From Bacteroidales bacterium (GTDB taxonomy: Bacteria > Bacteroidota > Bacteroidia > Bacteroidales > UBA932): DNA of 64,000 nucleotides. The translations under genes were made by a program, and so were the position numbers. The stretch spans positions 1 through 64,000 of the forward strand of contig JAFPWG010000004.1 in NCBI GenBank assembly GCA_017395045.1, in the 5' to 3' direction. Below are positions 24,843 through 31,838 of this stretch, piece by piece (the first letter of the stretch is position 1; every line of letters starts with the position of its first letter). The notes under the pieces are model-generated. The model saw nothing but the letters and a program-made list of their open reading frames with translations. It did no database searches and had not been told where the DNA came from.

Positions 24843-26876
24843 ATGAGGAAAGGATTTCTTTTCGGGGCGCTGGCCCTGACCCTGCTTGCCTGTGCGAAGG
24901 TGGAGGAGACTCCGGCCCCTGCCGAGAGTCCGACCGTCGTATTCGCCGGTTTTGCCAACGATTCAGGAACCCGTTCCCGGATCGAGATGGAGGAGGACGG
25001 CTCCGAGGCGCTGGTGCTGTGGACAAAGGGGGACTCTTTCAAGAGCCTGTTCTCCATTTCCGGAGGTACCGGCAAGATAGCCTTGTTCACCACGCAGGAC
25101 GACGGTGTCGCCAGCGCGGCGTTCTCGACCGTGTATTCCGTGGACGGGACCGGATTCCACTGTGTCTATCCCGACATCCCCGTCTGGTCGACGCTGAACG
25201 GCGGGGTGATCTTTGGATTCAACCTCCCTGCCTTCCAGACTGCGGTCGCCGGCGGTATCGAGGAGGGCCTGAACCGTGCGTATGCCTATGCCGACAAGCT
25301 GACCAGGACCCTGGAGGATCCGCTCCAGTTCCGGAACATCCCGGCCCTGCTGAAATTCAGGCTGGCCGGTGCGGTCGTCCCGCAGGTGTCGGAAGTCACC
25401 CTCAGTGCGTCCACGGGCATTGCCGGCGATGCTGTCGTGAGCGTCGCCGACGGAATCCCTGCCTTGGTGGAGGGGATCTCATTCGATGACGGAGCGGCCT
25501 CTCCGAAGGTGGTCCTGAAGGGTAAGTTCGAGGCCGGGAAGGATTATTTCATCGCTCTCTGGCCCCGGACGCTTTCCGGGTTCCAGCTGGAATTCTCCGA
25601 CGGAAAAGGCAGTTATACGGTCAAGCGGTCCCGGAAAACGGTCGCCTTCGAGCGCTCCCGCATCAAGGATATCGGAACCATCGACCTGGGAGATGCTTTC
25701 GCGGAGATCGATGACGGAAGCATGGATCCCATCCGGTACATGACGGCCACCGAAGGGACGAAGCCGGTTACGATCGCCGTCGTCCCGGAGGGTTTCACCA
25801 AGGATGAACTTCCTTTGTATGAGCGGCTTGCGAAGTCCGGACTGGATGCCCTCTTTGAAGTCGAGCCGTACAGAACCTACCGGAACCGGTTCAATGCCTA
25901 TATCCTGAAGGCGGTTTCCCTGGAGTCGGGAGCCACCGTCACGGACGGGAACGGAAACATCGTCACCGCCCGGGACAGCTATTTCGGCGCCCAGTGGGGA
26001 AGCGATTCCTATGAGGATATGCGCGCGCAGGACGAAATCGTTTTCAATTTCGTCCAGGAGAAATGCCCGGATATCGCGGACGGGACCCATACCCTTGCGG
26101 AGGTTCCTGTCCTGATGATCATCAATGATGCCCGCTATGGCGGAAAGTGCTGGTCCTACAGTGACGGGAAGTCTTACGGCATGGTCCCTTATACCTATCG
26201 TGGAGACGGAATGAGCTGGTCGTACCCCGGCATCGTCCCGACGACGGACGATCCGCTGCCTACCCCGGTGACCGATGCGACCCTCCAGGCGTATTATCGC
26301 CGGACCACGCAGGCGGACATGGACGAAGTGGGAGGGACCAACGTCGGCGACTGGCGCAACACCCTGGTCCACGAGTTCGGAGGACACGGTTTCGGCCGGC
26401 TGGGGGACGAATACTGGTCTTCCAACCAGTTGCATTACGTATCCGGCCGCATCGGCGAGCAATCGTGGCCGGTACCGTTCGCCATGAACCTGGCGTATGA
26501 CCCCGCAGCGGCTCCCTGGAAGGGAGACCTGCTGGACCGCCTGGATGAACTTACGGCGCAGGATACGCATTATGGACGCATCGGCGTGTTCCAGGGGGGC
26601 GGCACCACGCTGTACGGCCGCTGGCGCAGCGAAAAGATCAGCTGCATGATTGACAACAGGTTCTATTTCTCGGCCTGGCAGCGGTACCTGATCGCGCGCC
26701 GCATCTTCTCCCTGTCGGGCGACCTGGACCGTTTCAGTTTCGAGGCCTGGCTGGCGAAGGATGTCACGACCGACCCGGTCCGCGACCTCGACGGCAGCGG
26801 CCTGATGGGCGCGTCCCGCTATCGGACCGTGACGCCCGTGGGTCCGCTACCGCCGCCCGGTCTGGTGGAGGAATAA
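24843..26876 (+). CDS. M64-family (IgA peptidase-like) metallopeptidase lipoprotein
   Basis: 677 residues. It starts at ATG 24843, which gives the lipoprotein signal MRKGFLFGALALTLLAC; the upstream in-frame ATG at 24816 lies inside the small ORF. Residues 20 to about 290 are an all-beta region with a fimbrillin-like look. From about 320 the Peptidase_M64 domain begins (TIAVVPEGFTKDELP), with zinc motif HEFGGHGF at 510-517 and the following GDEY. The motif has one residue more than HExxH, as does the second M64 protein in this window. Family members cleave IgA or other glycoproteins at the cell surface; the true substrate here is unknown. Confidence 0.85.
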   Translation: MRKGFLFGALALTLLACAKVEETPAPAESPTVVFAGFANDSGTRSRIEMEEDGSEALVLWTKGDSFKSLFSISGGTGKIALFTTQDDGVASAAFSTVYSVDGTGFHCVYPDIPVWSTLNGGVIFGFNLPAFQTAVAGGIEEGLNRAYAYADKLTRTLEDPLQFRNIPALLKFRLAGAVVPQVSEVTLSASTGIAGDAVVSVADGIPALVEGISFDDGAASPKVVLKGKFEAGKDYFIALWPRTLSGFQLEFSDGKGSYTVKRSRKTVAFERSRIKDIGTIDLGDAFAEIDDGSMDPIRYMTATEGTKPVTIAVVPEGFTKDELPLYERLAKSGLDALFEVEPYRTYRNRFNAYILKAVSLESGATVTDGNGNIVTARDSYFGAQWGSDSYEDMRAQDEIVFNFVQEKCPDIADGTHTLAEVPVLMIINDARYGGKCWSYSDGKSYGMVPYTYRGDGMSWSYPGIVPTTDDPLPTPVTDATLQAYYRRTTQADMDEVGGTNVGDWRNTLVHEFGGHGFGRLGDEYWSSNQLHYVSGRIGEQSWPVPFAMNLAYDPAAAPWKGDLLDRLDELTAQDTHYGRIGVFQGGGTTLYGRWRSEKISCMIDNRFYFSAWQRYLIARRIFSLSGDLDRFSFEAWLAKDVTTDPVRDLDGSGLMGASRYRTVTPVGPLPPPGLVEE

Positions 26877-26918
26877 GGAATTACTGCACTTTTTTCTTGC
26901 ACATTCGGAAAAAAGTAG

Positions 26919-26926
26919 TACCTTTG
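26919..26926 (+). promoter_or_regulatory. promoter of the tRNA-Gln/tRNA-Met unit
   Basis: TACCTTTG with TTGC at 26897-26900, spacing 18 bp, 19 nt upstream of the mature 5' end of tRNA-Gln. Confidence 0.65.
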
Positions 26927-26945
26927 CAGTCCCGTTTTGGGATAT

Positions 26946-27016
26946 TGAGATATGGTGTAATGGTAGCACTACAGATTCTGGCTCTGTCAGTGAGGGTTCG
27001 AGTCCTTCTATCTCAA
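26946..27016 (+). tRNA. tRNA-Gln (anticodon CTG)
   Basis: Cloverleaf of 71 nt with a 7-bp acceptor stem TGAGATA/TATCTCA and D-arm TGGTGTAATGGTAGCAC. The anticodon stem ACAGA/TCTGT encloses TTCTGGC, so the anticodon is CTG. The T-arm is GAGGG/CCTTC, with loop TTCGAGT. CCA is not encoded. Confidence 0.93.
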
Positions 27017-27063
27017 CTGGAAATCAGCCTTCGTCAAGCTGATTTTCTTTTTGAAAAAACGAC

Positions 27064-27137
27064 GGCGGGGTAGCTCAGCTGGTTAGAGCGTCGGATTCAT
27101 AATCCGGAGGTCGTGGGATCGTGACCCACTCCCGCTA
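27064..27137 (+). tRNA. tRNA-Met (anticodon CAT), atypical T-loop
   Basis: 74 nt. The acceptor stem is GGCGGGG/TCCCGCT with two G-U pairs. The D-arm is normal (GCTCAGCTGGTTAGAGC) and the anticodon stem TCGGA/TCCGG encloses TTCATAA. The T-stem GTGGG/CCCAC is perfect, but its loop reads ATCGTGA where TTCGANT is expected: the T54-A58 pair is swapped to A-T. The body matches elongator tRNA-Met rather than the initiator, which has three G-C pairs in the anticodon stem. A lysidine-modified tRNA-Ile2 cannot be excluded from the anticodon alone. CCA is not encoded. Confidence 0.85.
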
Positions 27138-27143
27138 CTTTTG

Positions 27144-27160
27144 AGGGGGCGCTGCCCCCT
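27144..27160 (+). terminator. GC-rich hairpin after the tRNA pair
   Basis: AGGGGGC and GCCCCCT arms (7 bp) with a 3-nt GCT loop, 6 nt after tRNA-Met, followed by ATTAT. It is probably the 3' end of the tRNA transcript, although the T-tract is poor. Confidence 0.45.
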
Positions 27161-27388
27161 ATTATCCCCCGGCGCTCCCGGCCTATAAGTCCTGACGGAC
27201 ACGGCCTCCGCTAGGCGCTCTGATGAGCGCCGACAACCAGGGAAACAACGACATACGCAAGCGGACAAGTACGACGTCCCTTGCTCCTGAAACAACCTCA
27301 CTATATCCTCCGGCGCCTTGCAAGCGGCGGTTTTTTTTGTTTGTTGCAAAATGTTTCCTAAATTGCAAAGACATTTAAAACCAAAGCC
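27161..27388. other. unexplained structured intergenic region
   Basis: Nearly 230 bp without a credible gene, yet full of inverted repeats. These include GTCC/GGAC around TGAC near 27189, GGCGCTC/GAGCGCC around TGAT (27214-27231), a GGAC/GTCC pair near 27263-27279, and a final hairpin plus T8 (27310-27338). This is the appearance of a plus-strand non-coding transcript ending in an intrinsic terminator, or of a dispersed repeat. It does not match tRNA, tmRNA, RNase P or SRP RNA landmarks that I know. A minus-strand open frame (27183-27374) has no signal or family features and is not called as a gene. Confidence 0.4.
27310..27338 (+). terminator. intrinsic terminator in the structured region
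   Basis: Arms CCGGCG and CGGCGG (one mismatch) around a CCTTGCAAG loop, followed directly by eight T. It faces the plus strand and ends 51 bp before the YeaQ-like gene. Confidence 0.65.
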
Positions 27389-27649
27389 ATGAATATCATT
27401 CTCACCCTGCTCTTCGGAGCCATCGCCGGCTGGCTGGCCGGGTTCTTCGTGATCAAGGACAAAGGCGGTCTCATCTGGAACATCATCATCGGTCTCCTCG
27501 GCGGTCTCGTGGGCGGCTGGCTGCTGGGCAAGCTTGGAGCCAGCGGATCCTTCTGGGCCCAGTGGTACGGCCAGATCGTCTGCGCCCTCATTGGCGCCGT
27601 GGTCCTGCTGTGGGTCTGGAACCTGATCAAGAAACTGTTCAAGAAGTAA
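27389..27649 (+). CDS. GlsB/YeaQ/YmgE-family small membrane protein
   Basis: An 86-residue inner-membrane protein with three hydrophobic segments separated by short loops. The glycine-zipper pattern GAIAGWLAGFF, GLLGGLVGGWLLGKLG is typical of the transglycosylase-associated (YeaQ/YmgE) family. The C-terminus is basic (KKLFKK). Members are linked to general stress responses, but the molecular role is not established. A strong hairpin follows at 27690-27717. Confidence 0.9.
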   Translation: MNIILTLLFGAIAGWLAGFFVIKDKGGLIWNIIIGLLGGLVGGWLLGKLGASGSFWAQWYGQIVCALIGAVVLLWVWNLIKKLFKK

Positions 27650-27689
27650 GGCTTTTCCGCCTCTCCTTCCGGAACGGAGGTTGACTTTT

Positions 27690-27717
27690 CTTCGTCCCTG
27701 TGCGTGCAGGGACGAAG
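27690..27717 (+). terminator. terminator hairpin after YeaQ-like gene
   Basis: Perfect 11-bp arms (CTTCGTCCCTG and CAGGGACGAAG) around a 6-nt loop, followed by GTTTCC. The T-tract is weak, so a leader hairpin of the next gene is an alternative. Confidence 0.55.
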
Positions 27718-27746
27718 GTTTCCAGCGGTTATTCTGTCTGATTCCC

Positions 27747-28610
27747 ATGAATACGATTTGGATTGTACTTCCCATCCTGACGCTCCTGATGTTCGATCTG
27801 GGGCTGTCGCTCCGTTTTGAAGATTTCGGGAAGGTTTTCCGTCAACCGTGGCCTGTGGCCGTGGCCCTTTTCGGCCAGCTCGTCCTCCTGCCGGCCATCG
27901 CGCTGGGACTGGCCTGGCTGTTCCGGTTGCCGCCGGTATTCTTCATCGGCCTGGTGCTCATCGCCTGCTGCCCGGGAGGGAGTTCGTCCAACGTGTTTTC
28001 CAAGCTGGCGGGCGGCGACGTGGCGCTGTCGGTGACCCTGACGGCGCTCAGCAGCATCATTACGCTCTTTACGATCCCGTTCATCATGAGCTGGGCGACG
28101 CGCCTGGTGGGAGAGAGCGTGGGAATCACCCTTCCCGTGGGGAACCTTATCAAGCAGAACCTGGTGCTGATGCTGCTGCCGGTCCTGCTGGGCATCGGCA
28201 TCCATTATGCCTGGCCGAAGGCGGCGGAGAAAATGGACAAGATCCTGACGAAGTTGGCCTTCCCCCTGCTGCTTTTGCTCATCACCATCTTCTATGTCCA
28301 GCACCGCCGGACCATCCTGGACAACATCGGCATCCTGGGGCTCTGCGTAACGGTGCTGATCCTGGTTGCCATCGGAATTTCCTCCCTCCTGTCGCGTCTG
28401 GTGAAAAACAGCCCGCAGCAGCGCAGGACCGTGGTTATCGAAGTGGGGATGCAGAATGCGGCGCAGGCCATCGCCATCGCCTCCAGCCCGCTGATCTTCT
28501 CCAGCGAGGAGATGGCCATACCGGCAATCCTCTACTCCCTGATGATGAACATCGTACTGCTCACCTATGTGGGCATCGTGCGGCGAGTCAAAGGGAAAGG
28601 AACCATTTGA
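27747..28610 (+). CDS. bile acid:sodium symporter (BASS) family transporter
   Basis: 287 residues forming about nine to ten transmembrane helices. The family hallmark CCPGGSSSNVFSKLAGGDVA, with ALSVTLTALSS directly after it, corresponds to the Na+-binding crossover region of BASS proteins. The ATG at 27747 is chosen because the first membrane helix (MNTIWIVLPILTLLMF) starts there; the frame extends 22 codons upstream over the terminator hairpin. Substrates of bacterial members range from bile salts to pantoate and keto-acids, so the substrate is not predictable. Confidence 0.9.
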   Translation: MNTIWIVLPILTLLMFDLGLSLRFEDFGKVFRQPWPVAVALFGQLVLLPAIALGLAWLFRLPPVFFIGLVLIACCPGGSSSNVFSKLAGGDVALSVTLTALSSIITLFTIPFIMSWATRLVGESVGITLPVGNLIKQNLVLMLLPVLLGIGIHYAWPKAAEKMDKILTKLAFPLLLLLITIFYVQHRRTILDNIGILGLCVTVLILVAIGISSLLSRLVKNSPQQRRTVVIEVGMQNAAQAIAIASSPLIFSSEEMAIPAILYSLMMNIVLLTYVGIVRRVKGKGTI

Positions 28611-28621
28611 ATACAAAATAT

Positions 28622-29236
28622 ATGAGACATTTTTTCTGCGTGGCGACCGGCCTCGCCCTAATGCTTCTTGCGGCCTGTAACCAGGCCGGAACCCCCACGG
28701 CCGGACCTTCCTTCGACGAGGTCTTGATTTCCCGCCGGAGTGTCCGCAGTTATGACCCTGCCAAGGCCATCTCGGAAGCCGAGGTGCGCGCGCTGCTCAC
28801 GGCGGCGCAGGAGGCACCATCCTGGGCCAACCAGGAACCGACCAAGTATTATGTCGCCATCGGGGTGGAGAAACGTCTGGCCCTGCTGGATATGGTTGGC
28901 GGCAACAAGGACCGTGTGGCCGGGGCTCCGGTCCTGATCGTTTCCACCTTCGAGAAAGGCAAGTCCGGATTCTTCCGTGGTCAGCCCGCCAACGAGGTCG
29001 GTGACGGTTGGGGAGCCTACGACAACGGACTCAGCAACGCGTACCTGGTCCTGAAGGCGCGTGCGATGGGCTTCGATACCCTGATCATGGGAATGCGGGA
29101 CAGCGAGGCCATCCGTGCGGAATTCGACATTCCTGAAACGGAGGCCGTGATGGCCGTCATTGCTCTGGGTTACCGTGCCGAGGAGCCATCCCGTCCGGCG
29201 CGTCGGGAACTGGATGAAATCGTAAGATTCCTATAG
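28622..29236 (+). CDS. nitroreductase-family lipoprotein
   Basis: 204 residues with a lipoprotein signal peptide (MRHFFCVATGLALMLLAAC, Cys19) fused to a full nitroreductase fold. The FMN-phosphate motif SRRSVRSYDPAKAISEAEV, the PSWANQEPTKYYVA segment and the C-terminal AVIALGY are present. Nitroreductases are normally cytoplasmic FMN enzymes using NAD(P)H, so an exported copy must obtain flavin and electrons differently. It starts 11 nt after the BASS transporter stop, suggesting co-transcription. Its last 67 bp are antisense to the 3' end of the NUDIX gene. Confidence 0.88.
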   Translation: MRHFFCVATGLALMLLAACNQAGTPTAGPSFDEVLISRRSVRSYDPAKAISEAEVRALLTAAQEAPSWANQEPTKYYVAIGVEKRLALLDMVGGNKDRVAGAPVLIVSTFEKGKSGFFRGQPANEVGDGWGAYDNGLSNAYLVLKARAMGFDTLIMGMRDSEAIRAEFDIPETEAVMAVIALGYRAEEPSRPARRELDEIVRFL

Positions 29237-29778
29237 AAATACATCCACAGCGGCGCAGCCATCAGCGCCTGGAGGATTTGGTTGTTCTGAAGGAGTTCCA
29301 GGACGTATTCCTGCGGATGGAGGGACACCTCGATGTCTTCGGTCGCATCCAGGTGCTGCCCGGACACCTTTTTGACGCCCTTGACCAGGAAACTGTGCGT
29401 CAGGTTCGTACTGGTACTCGGGTTGGGGGACAGCGTCATCCATTCCTGCCAGTCGCCGCCGGCATATCCCGTCTCTTCGAGCAGTTCCCGCTTCGCGGCC
29501 TCCAGGGGAGTCTCCCCCTCTTCGATGACGCCGCAGGGGATTTCGTAGCAGGTTTTGGCCAGGCCGGGGCGGTACTGCCGTTCCAGGATCATCCGGCCGT
29601 CATCCGTCAGGGCGATGACGTTCACCCAGTCGGGATACTCGAGGATATAGTATTCCGGATTCACCCGCCCGTCCGGGAGCTGGACGACGTCCTTGCGCGC
29701 CGTGAGCCAGGGCCTGCGGAAGAGGTATTCCGAGGAGAGCACCTTCCATTTCTTGGTTTCGTCGATCGTATTGTCCAT
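29170..29778 (-). CDS. NUDIX hydrolase (ADP-ribose pyrophosphatase type)
   Basis: 202 residues with the NUDIX box GX5EX7REXXEEXG in GVIEEGETPLEAAKRELLEETGY, preceded by the typical RQYRPGLAKTCYEIPCG. The layout is that of ADP-ribose or nucleoside-diphosphate-sugar pyrophosphatases. About 22 C-terminal residues, from YRNLTISSSSRR on, are encoded opposite the 3' end of the nitroreductase gene and look non-conserved. The natural end may once have been shorter. Confidence 0.9.
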   Translation of the reverse strand: MDNTIDETKKWKVLSSEYLFRRPWLTARKDVVQLPDGRVNPEYYILEYPDWVNVIALTDDGRMILERQYRPGLAKTCYEIPCGVIEEGETPLEAAKRELLEETGYAGGDWQEWMTLSPNPSTSTNLTHSFLVKGVKKVSGQHLDATEDIEVSLHPQEYVLELLQNNQILQALMAAPLWMYFYRNLTISSSSRRAGRDGSSAR

Positions 29779-29850
29779 ATCACAAATTTGGGAAAGATTT
29801 CTGAAAAATAATTATATTTACAGCGGAAACAACACTAAACGACCAACGAT

Positions 29851-30327
29851 ATGAGAACATTCAGACGCCTTGTCGCGGCCTGCACCGCCGCCCTGATGGT
29901 TTCTTCCTGCTCCATTCTCCAGAATGTAGCGTCCAGTGCCACCTCCGTGGGAACGAACACCGGTTCAGCCATTGCCGGCCTGTACCAGATCCTCAAGGCG
30001 ACAGGCACCATCGACCTGTCGAACCTGACGAACCTCATCAACCTGGGGAAGATCCTCACCGGAGCGAACGCCCTCGCCGGGGCCACTACCGCATATGCCG
30101 ACGATTTCGCCACCGCGCTCGTCAAGGGATCCTCCAACCTGGTGAACAGCAACAACATCGCAAAGGTCCTGACCGGGCTCGAGTCGCTGGCGAACATGGA
30201 CACGTCGGCGCTTGCCACGGCCTCCTCCTTCGCAGCTACCGGCTCCGATCCGCAGGTGTCCATGTCATCAAAGGGCATCTCCGATTCGATGAACGCCATC
30301 ACCAAACTGCTCGCCGGACTTGAATAG
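29851..30327 (+). CDS. lipoprotein of unknown function
   Basis: 158 residues with a lipobox (MVSSC, Cys20) and then a helical, Ala/Ser/Leu/Asn-rich sequence without aromatic clusters. Fragments such as GLYQILKATGTIDLSNLTNLI and VLTGLESLANMD suggest bundled amphipathic helices. I do not recognise a family. It has an imperfect promoter (TATATTTA near 29813) and ends at a strong terminator. Confidence 0.75.
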   Translation: MRTFRRLVAACTAALMVSSCSILQNVASSATSVGTNTGSAIAGLYQILKATGTIDLSNLTNLINLGKILTGANALAGATTAYADDFATALVKGSSNLVNSNNIAKVLTGLESLANMDTSALATASSFAATGSDPQVSMSSKGISDSMNAITKLLAGLE

Positions 30328-30345
30328 ACCGGGCAGGGGAAAAAG

Positions 30346-30375
30346 AAGGAGGGCCGCTGATCAGCGGCCCTCCTT
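30346..30375. terminator. bidirectional terminator, 30-bp perfect palindrome
   Basis: The sequence AAGGAGGGCCGCTGA is followed at once by its exact reverse complement. A-rich and T-containing flanks (AAAAAG before, TTGTTC after) let it serve both the lipoprotein gene and the convergent DUF4890 gene. Confidence 0.75.
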
Positions 30376-30417
30376 GTTCATTCATTCACCAGCTTGTAGG
30401 CACTGGTGTCGCTGTGA

Positions 30418-30966
30418 CTAAAAATCGTCGGGACCGAATCCGCCGGGACCGCCGAATCCGCCGGGGCCCATCCCGCCGGGACGGCCGCCCATGCGGTGCT
30501 GCATGCGTCTCTGCATCTCGCCTTCCTGACGGCGGCGGTCTTTCCGGTAGGCCTTGAACTGGTCCTTGTCCAGGATTCCCTCGAGGGCTTCCTCATAGAC
30601 CTTGCGGGCCTCCCGCATCTGCTGCATCTTTTCCTGCATTTCTCCCATGCGTTCCTGCATCTGCTGGAAGAAGGCCATGCGCTCCTCCTCGGACATGGAC
30701 CTGATATCCTTGCCCTCGCCCCTTTCGTGGCGCATGCCCTTGAAGTTCAGCTTGTCGGCATATTGGAGGTTGAGTTCGCGCACCTGCGATTCCTGCTCGG
30801 GGGTAAGGTTGTATTTCTCGACCATTTCCTGGGTGTGGTTCACGACCCAGACACTGTCGGAGACCGGTTCCGGGAAACCACGGTGTTCCGGCCTGCCCTC
30901 CTGCGCCTGGAGGGAAACAGCGCACAGCACTCCGGCTGCCGCTGCGAGGAAGTTTATCATTTTCAT
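30418..30966 (-). CDS. DUF4890-like periplasmic protein (Spy/CpxP type)
   Basis: 182 residues with a signal peptide (MKMINFLAAAAGVLCAVSLQAQ). A helical core contains the LTPEQ motif (YNLTPEQESQVRELN) shared with Spy/CpxP chaperone-like proteins, then a long Met/Gln/Glu/Arg helix (MQERMGEMQEKMQQMREARK). The tail is low-complexity Gly-Pro-Met-Phe (MGGRPGGMGPGGFGG). Methionine-rich segments and the LTPEQ fold suggest envelope-stress or metal buffering, but this is inference. Confidence 0.8.
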   Translation of the reverse strand: MKMINFLAAAAGVLCAVSLQAQEGRPEHRGFPEPVSDSVWVVNHTQEMVEKYNLTPEQESQVRELNLQYADKLNFKGMRHERGEGKDIRSMSEEERMAFFQQMQERMGEMQEKMQQMREARKVYEEALEGILDKDQFKAYRKDRRRQEGEMQRRMQHRMGGRPGGMGPGGFGGPGGFGPDDF

Positions 30967-30990
30967 ATCTGGTTAGACACCCGGACGGGG

Positions 30991-31470
30991 TCAGGGTTTA
31001 ATCAGAAGCACGCTGGCCCACACCTCGCAGCCTTCGCACCGGCCCACGAACCCCAGGCGCTCGGTAGTCGTGGCCTTCACGGACACGGCATCGACGCCGG
31101 TGCCCATGACGCCGGCGAGCGTCTCCCGCATCGACGGGATATGGGGGGCCAGCTTCGGCCGCTGGAGGGCGATGGTGATGTCGGCGTTACCCACCTGCCA
31201 GCCTTTCCCGCGGACCAGGTCCACGACCTTCCCGAGAAGGACCTTGCTGTCGATTCCCTTCCACTCGTCGGAAGTGTCGGGGAAAAGATGGCCGATGTCC
31301 CCGAGGGCCAGGGCCCCGAGGAGGGCGTCGCAGAGCGCGTGGATGGCCACGTCGCCGTCCGAATGGGCCACGAAACCCGTTTCCGAAGGGATGCGCACGC
31401 CGCCCAGCCACATGGGCAGTCCGTCCGCGAGGGCGTGCACGTCATATCCGTTTCCGATTCTGATTTCCAT
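30991..31470 (-). CDS. ispF: 2-C-methyl-D-erythritol 2,4-cyclodiphosphate synthase
   Basis: IspF closes the cyclodiphosphate ring in the MEP isoprenoid pathway. The 159-residue protein has zinc ligands Asp10 and His12 in GYDVHAL and His44 in HSDGDVAIHALCDALLGA, and the GDIGHLFPDTSDEWKG loop. The start is fixed by the conserved DVH motif at residues 10-12. The ATG is 5 nt after the promoter box TATATTTG, implying a leaderless message like that of ispE. Confidence 0.97.
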   Translation of the reverse strand: MEIRIGNGYDVHALADGLPMWLGGVRIPSETGFVAHSDGDVAIHALCDALLGALALGDIGHLFPDTSDEWKGIDSKVLLGKVVDLVRGKGWQVGNADITIALQRPKLAPHIPSMRETLAGVMGTGVDAVSVKATTTERLGFVGRCEGCEVWASVLLIKP

Positions 31471-31475
31471 AGCCG

Positions 31476-31483
31476 CAAATATA
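31476..31483 (-). promoter_or_regulatory. -7 promoter box of ispF
   Basis: TATATTTG on the minus strand, 5 nt before the ispF ATG. It faces away from the plus-strand box at 31496-31503. Confidence 0.7.
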
Positions 31484-31495
31484 ACGAAAAATGAT

Positions 31496-31503
31496 TAAAT
31501 TTG
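31496..31503 (+). promoter_or_regulatory. -7 promoter box of the mutL-rsmE run
   Basis: TAAATTTG, 26 nt upstream of the first gene of the plus-strand run that includes mutL. Confidence 0.6.
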
Positions 31504-31529
31504 TCTTTTGACTGTAACAACAAGGCGAT

Positions 31530-31838
31530 ATGGCAGGATTCAATTTCGGTTTCTTCGGAAACCAGGAGCACCGGGTTTTCAACTACAAACCCCGCTACTA
31601 TGATCCCGAAGAAGAGGAGCGCCGCCGGATGTTCGGCGACGTGGACGGGACCAACGAGAAAGCGAAGCAGGAAGGCAAGTACGTGCCCGGCAGCAGCATC
31701 CGCGGCGCCTGGCGCGACGGCAACTACAAGCGCACCCGTTCCACCCAGAACCGGACGCAGGCCATCATTGGCATCATCACCCTGCTGCTCATCGCCGTGG
31801 TGCTCGTCTATATCACGAAAATTTATTCCCTCCTGTAG
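31530..31838 (+). CDS. small tail-anchored-like membrane protein of unknown function
   Basis: 102 residues. The polar, Arg/Glu/Tyr-rich N-terminal 75 residues contain the motif FNYKPRYYDPEEEERRRMFG. One C-terminal transmembrane helix follows (AIIGIITLLLIAVVLVYI). The family is not recognised by name, although short proteins of this shape are common in Bacteroidetes. Its stop is immediately followed by the mutL ATG with no gap, so the two are co-translated. Confidence 0.75.
   Translation: MAGFNFGFFGNQEHRVFNYKPRYYDPEEEERRRMFGDVDGTNEKAKQEGKYVPGSSIRGAWRDGNYKRTRSTQNRTQAIIGIITLLLIAVVLVYITKIYSLL

Noticed and set aside
27161-27338. tmRNA, RNase P RNA or SRP RNA
   Set aside because: There is no tRNA-like end or tag frame, no conserved P4 helix motif, and no GGAA-type SRP tetraloop.
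27183-27374. 63-codon minus-strand ORF in the structured intergenic region
   Set aside because: No promoter, signal or family pattern. Its codons coincide with several perfect hairpins on the plus strand, so an RNA element is more likely.
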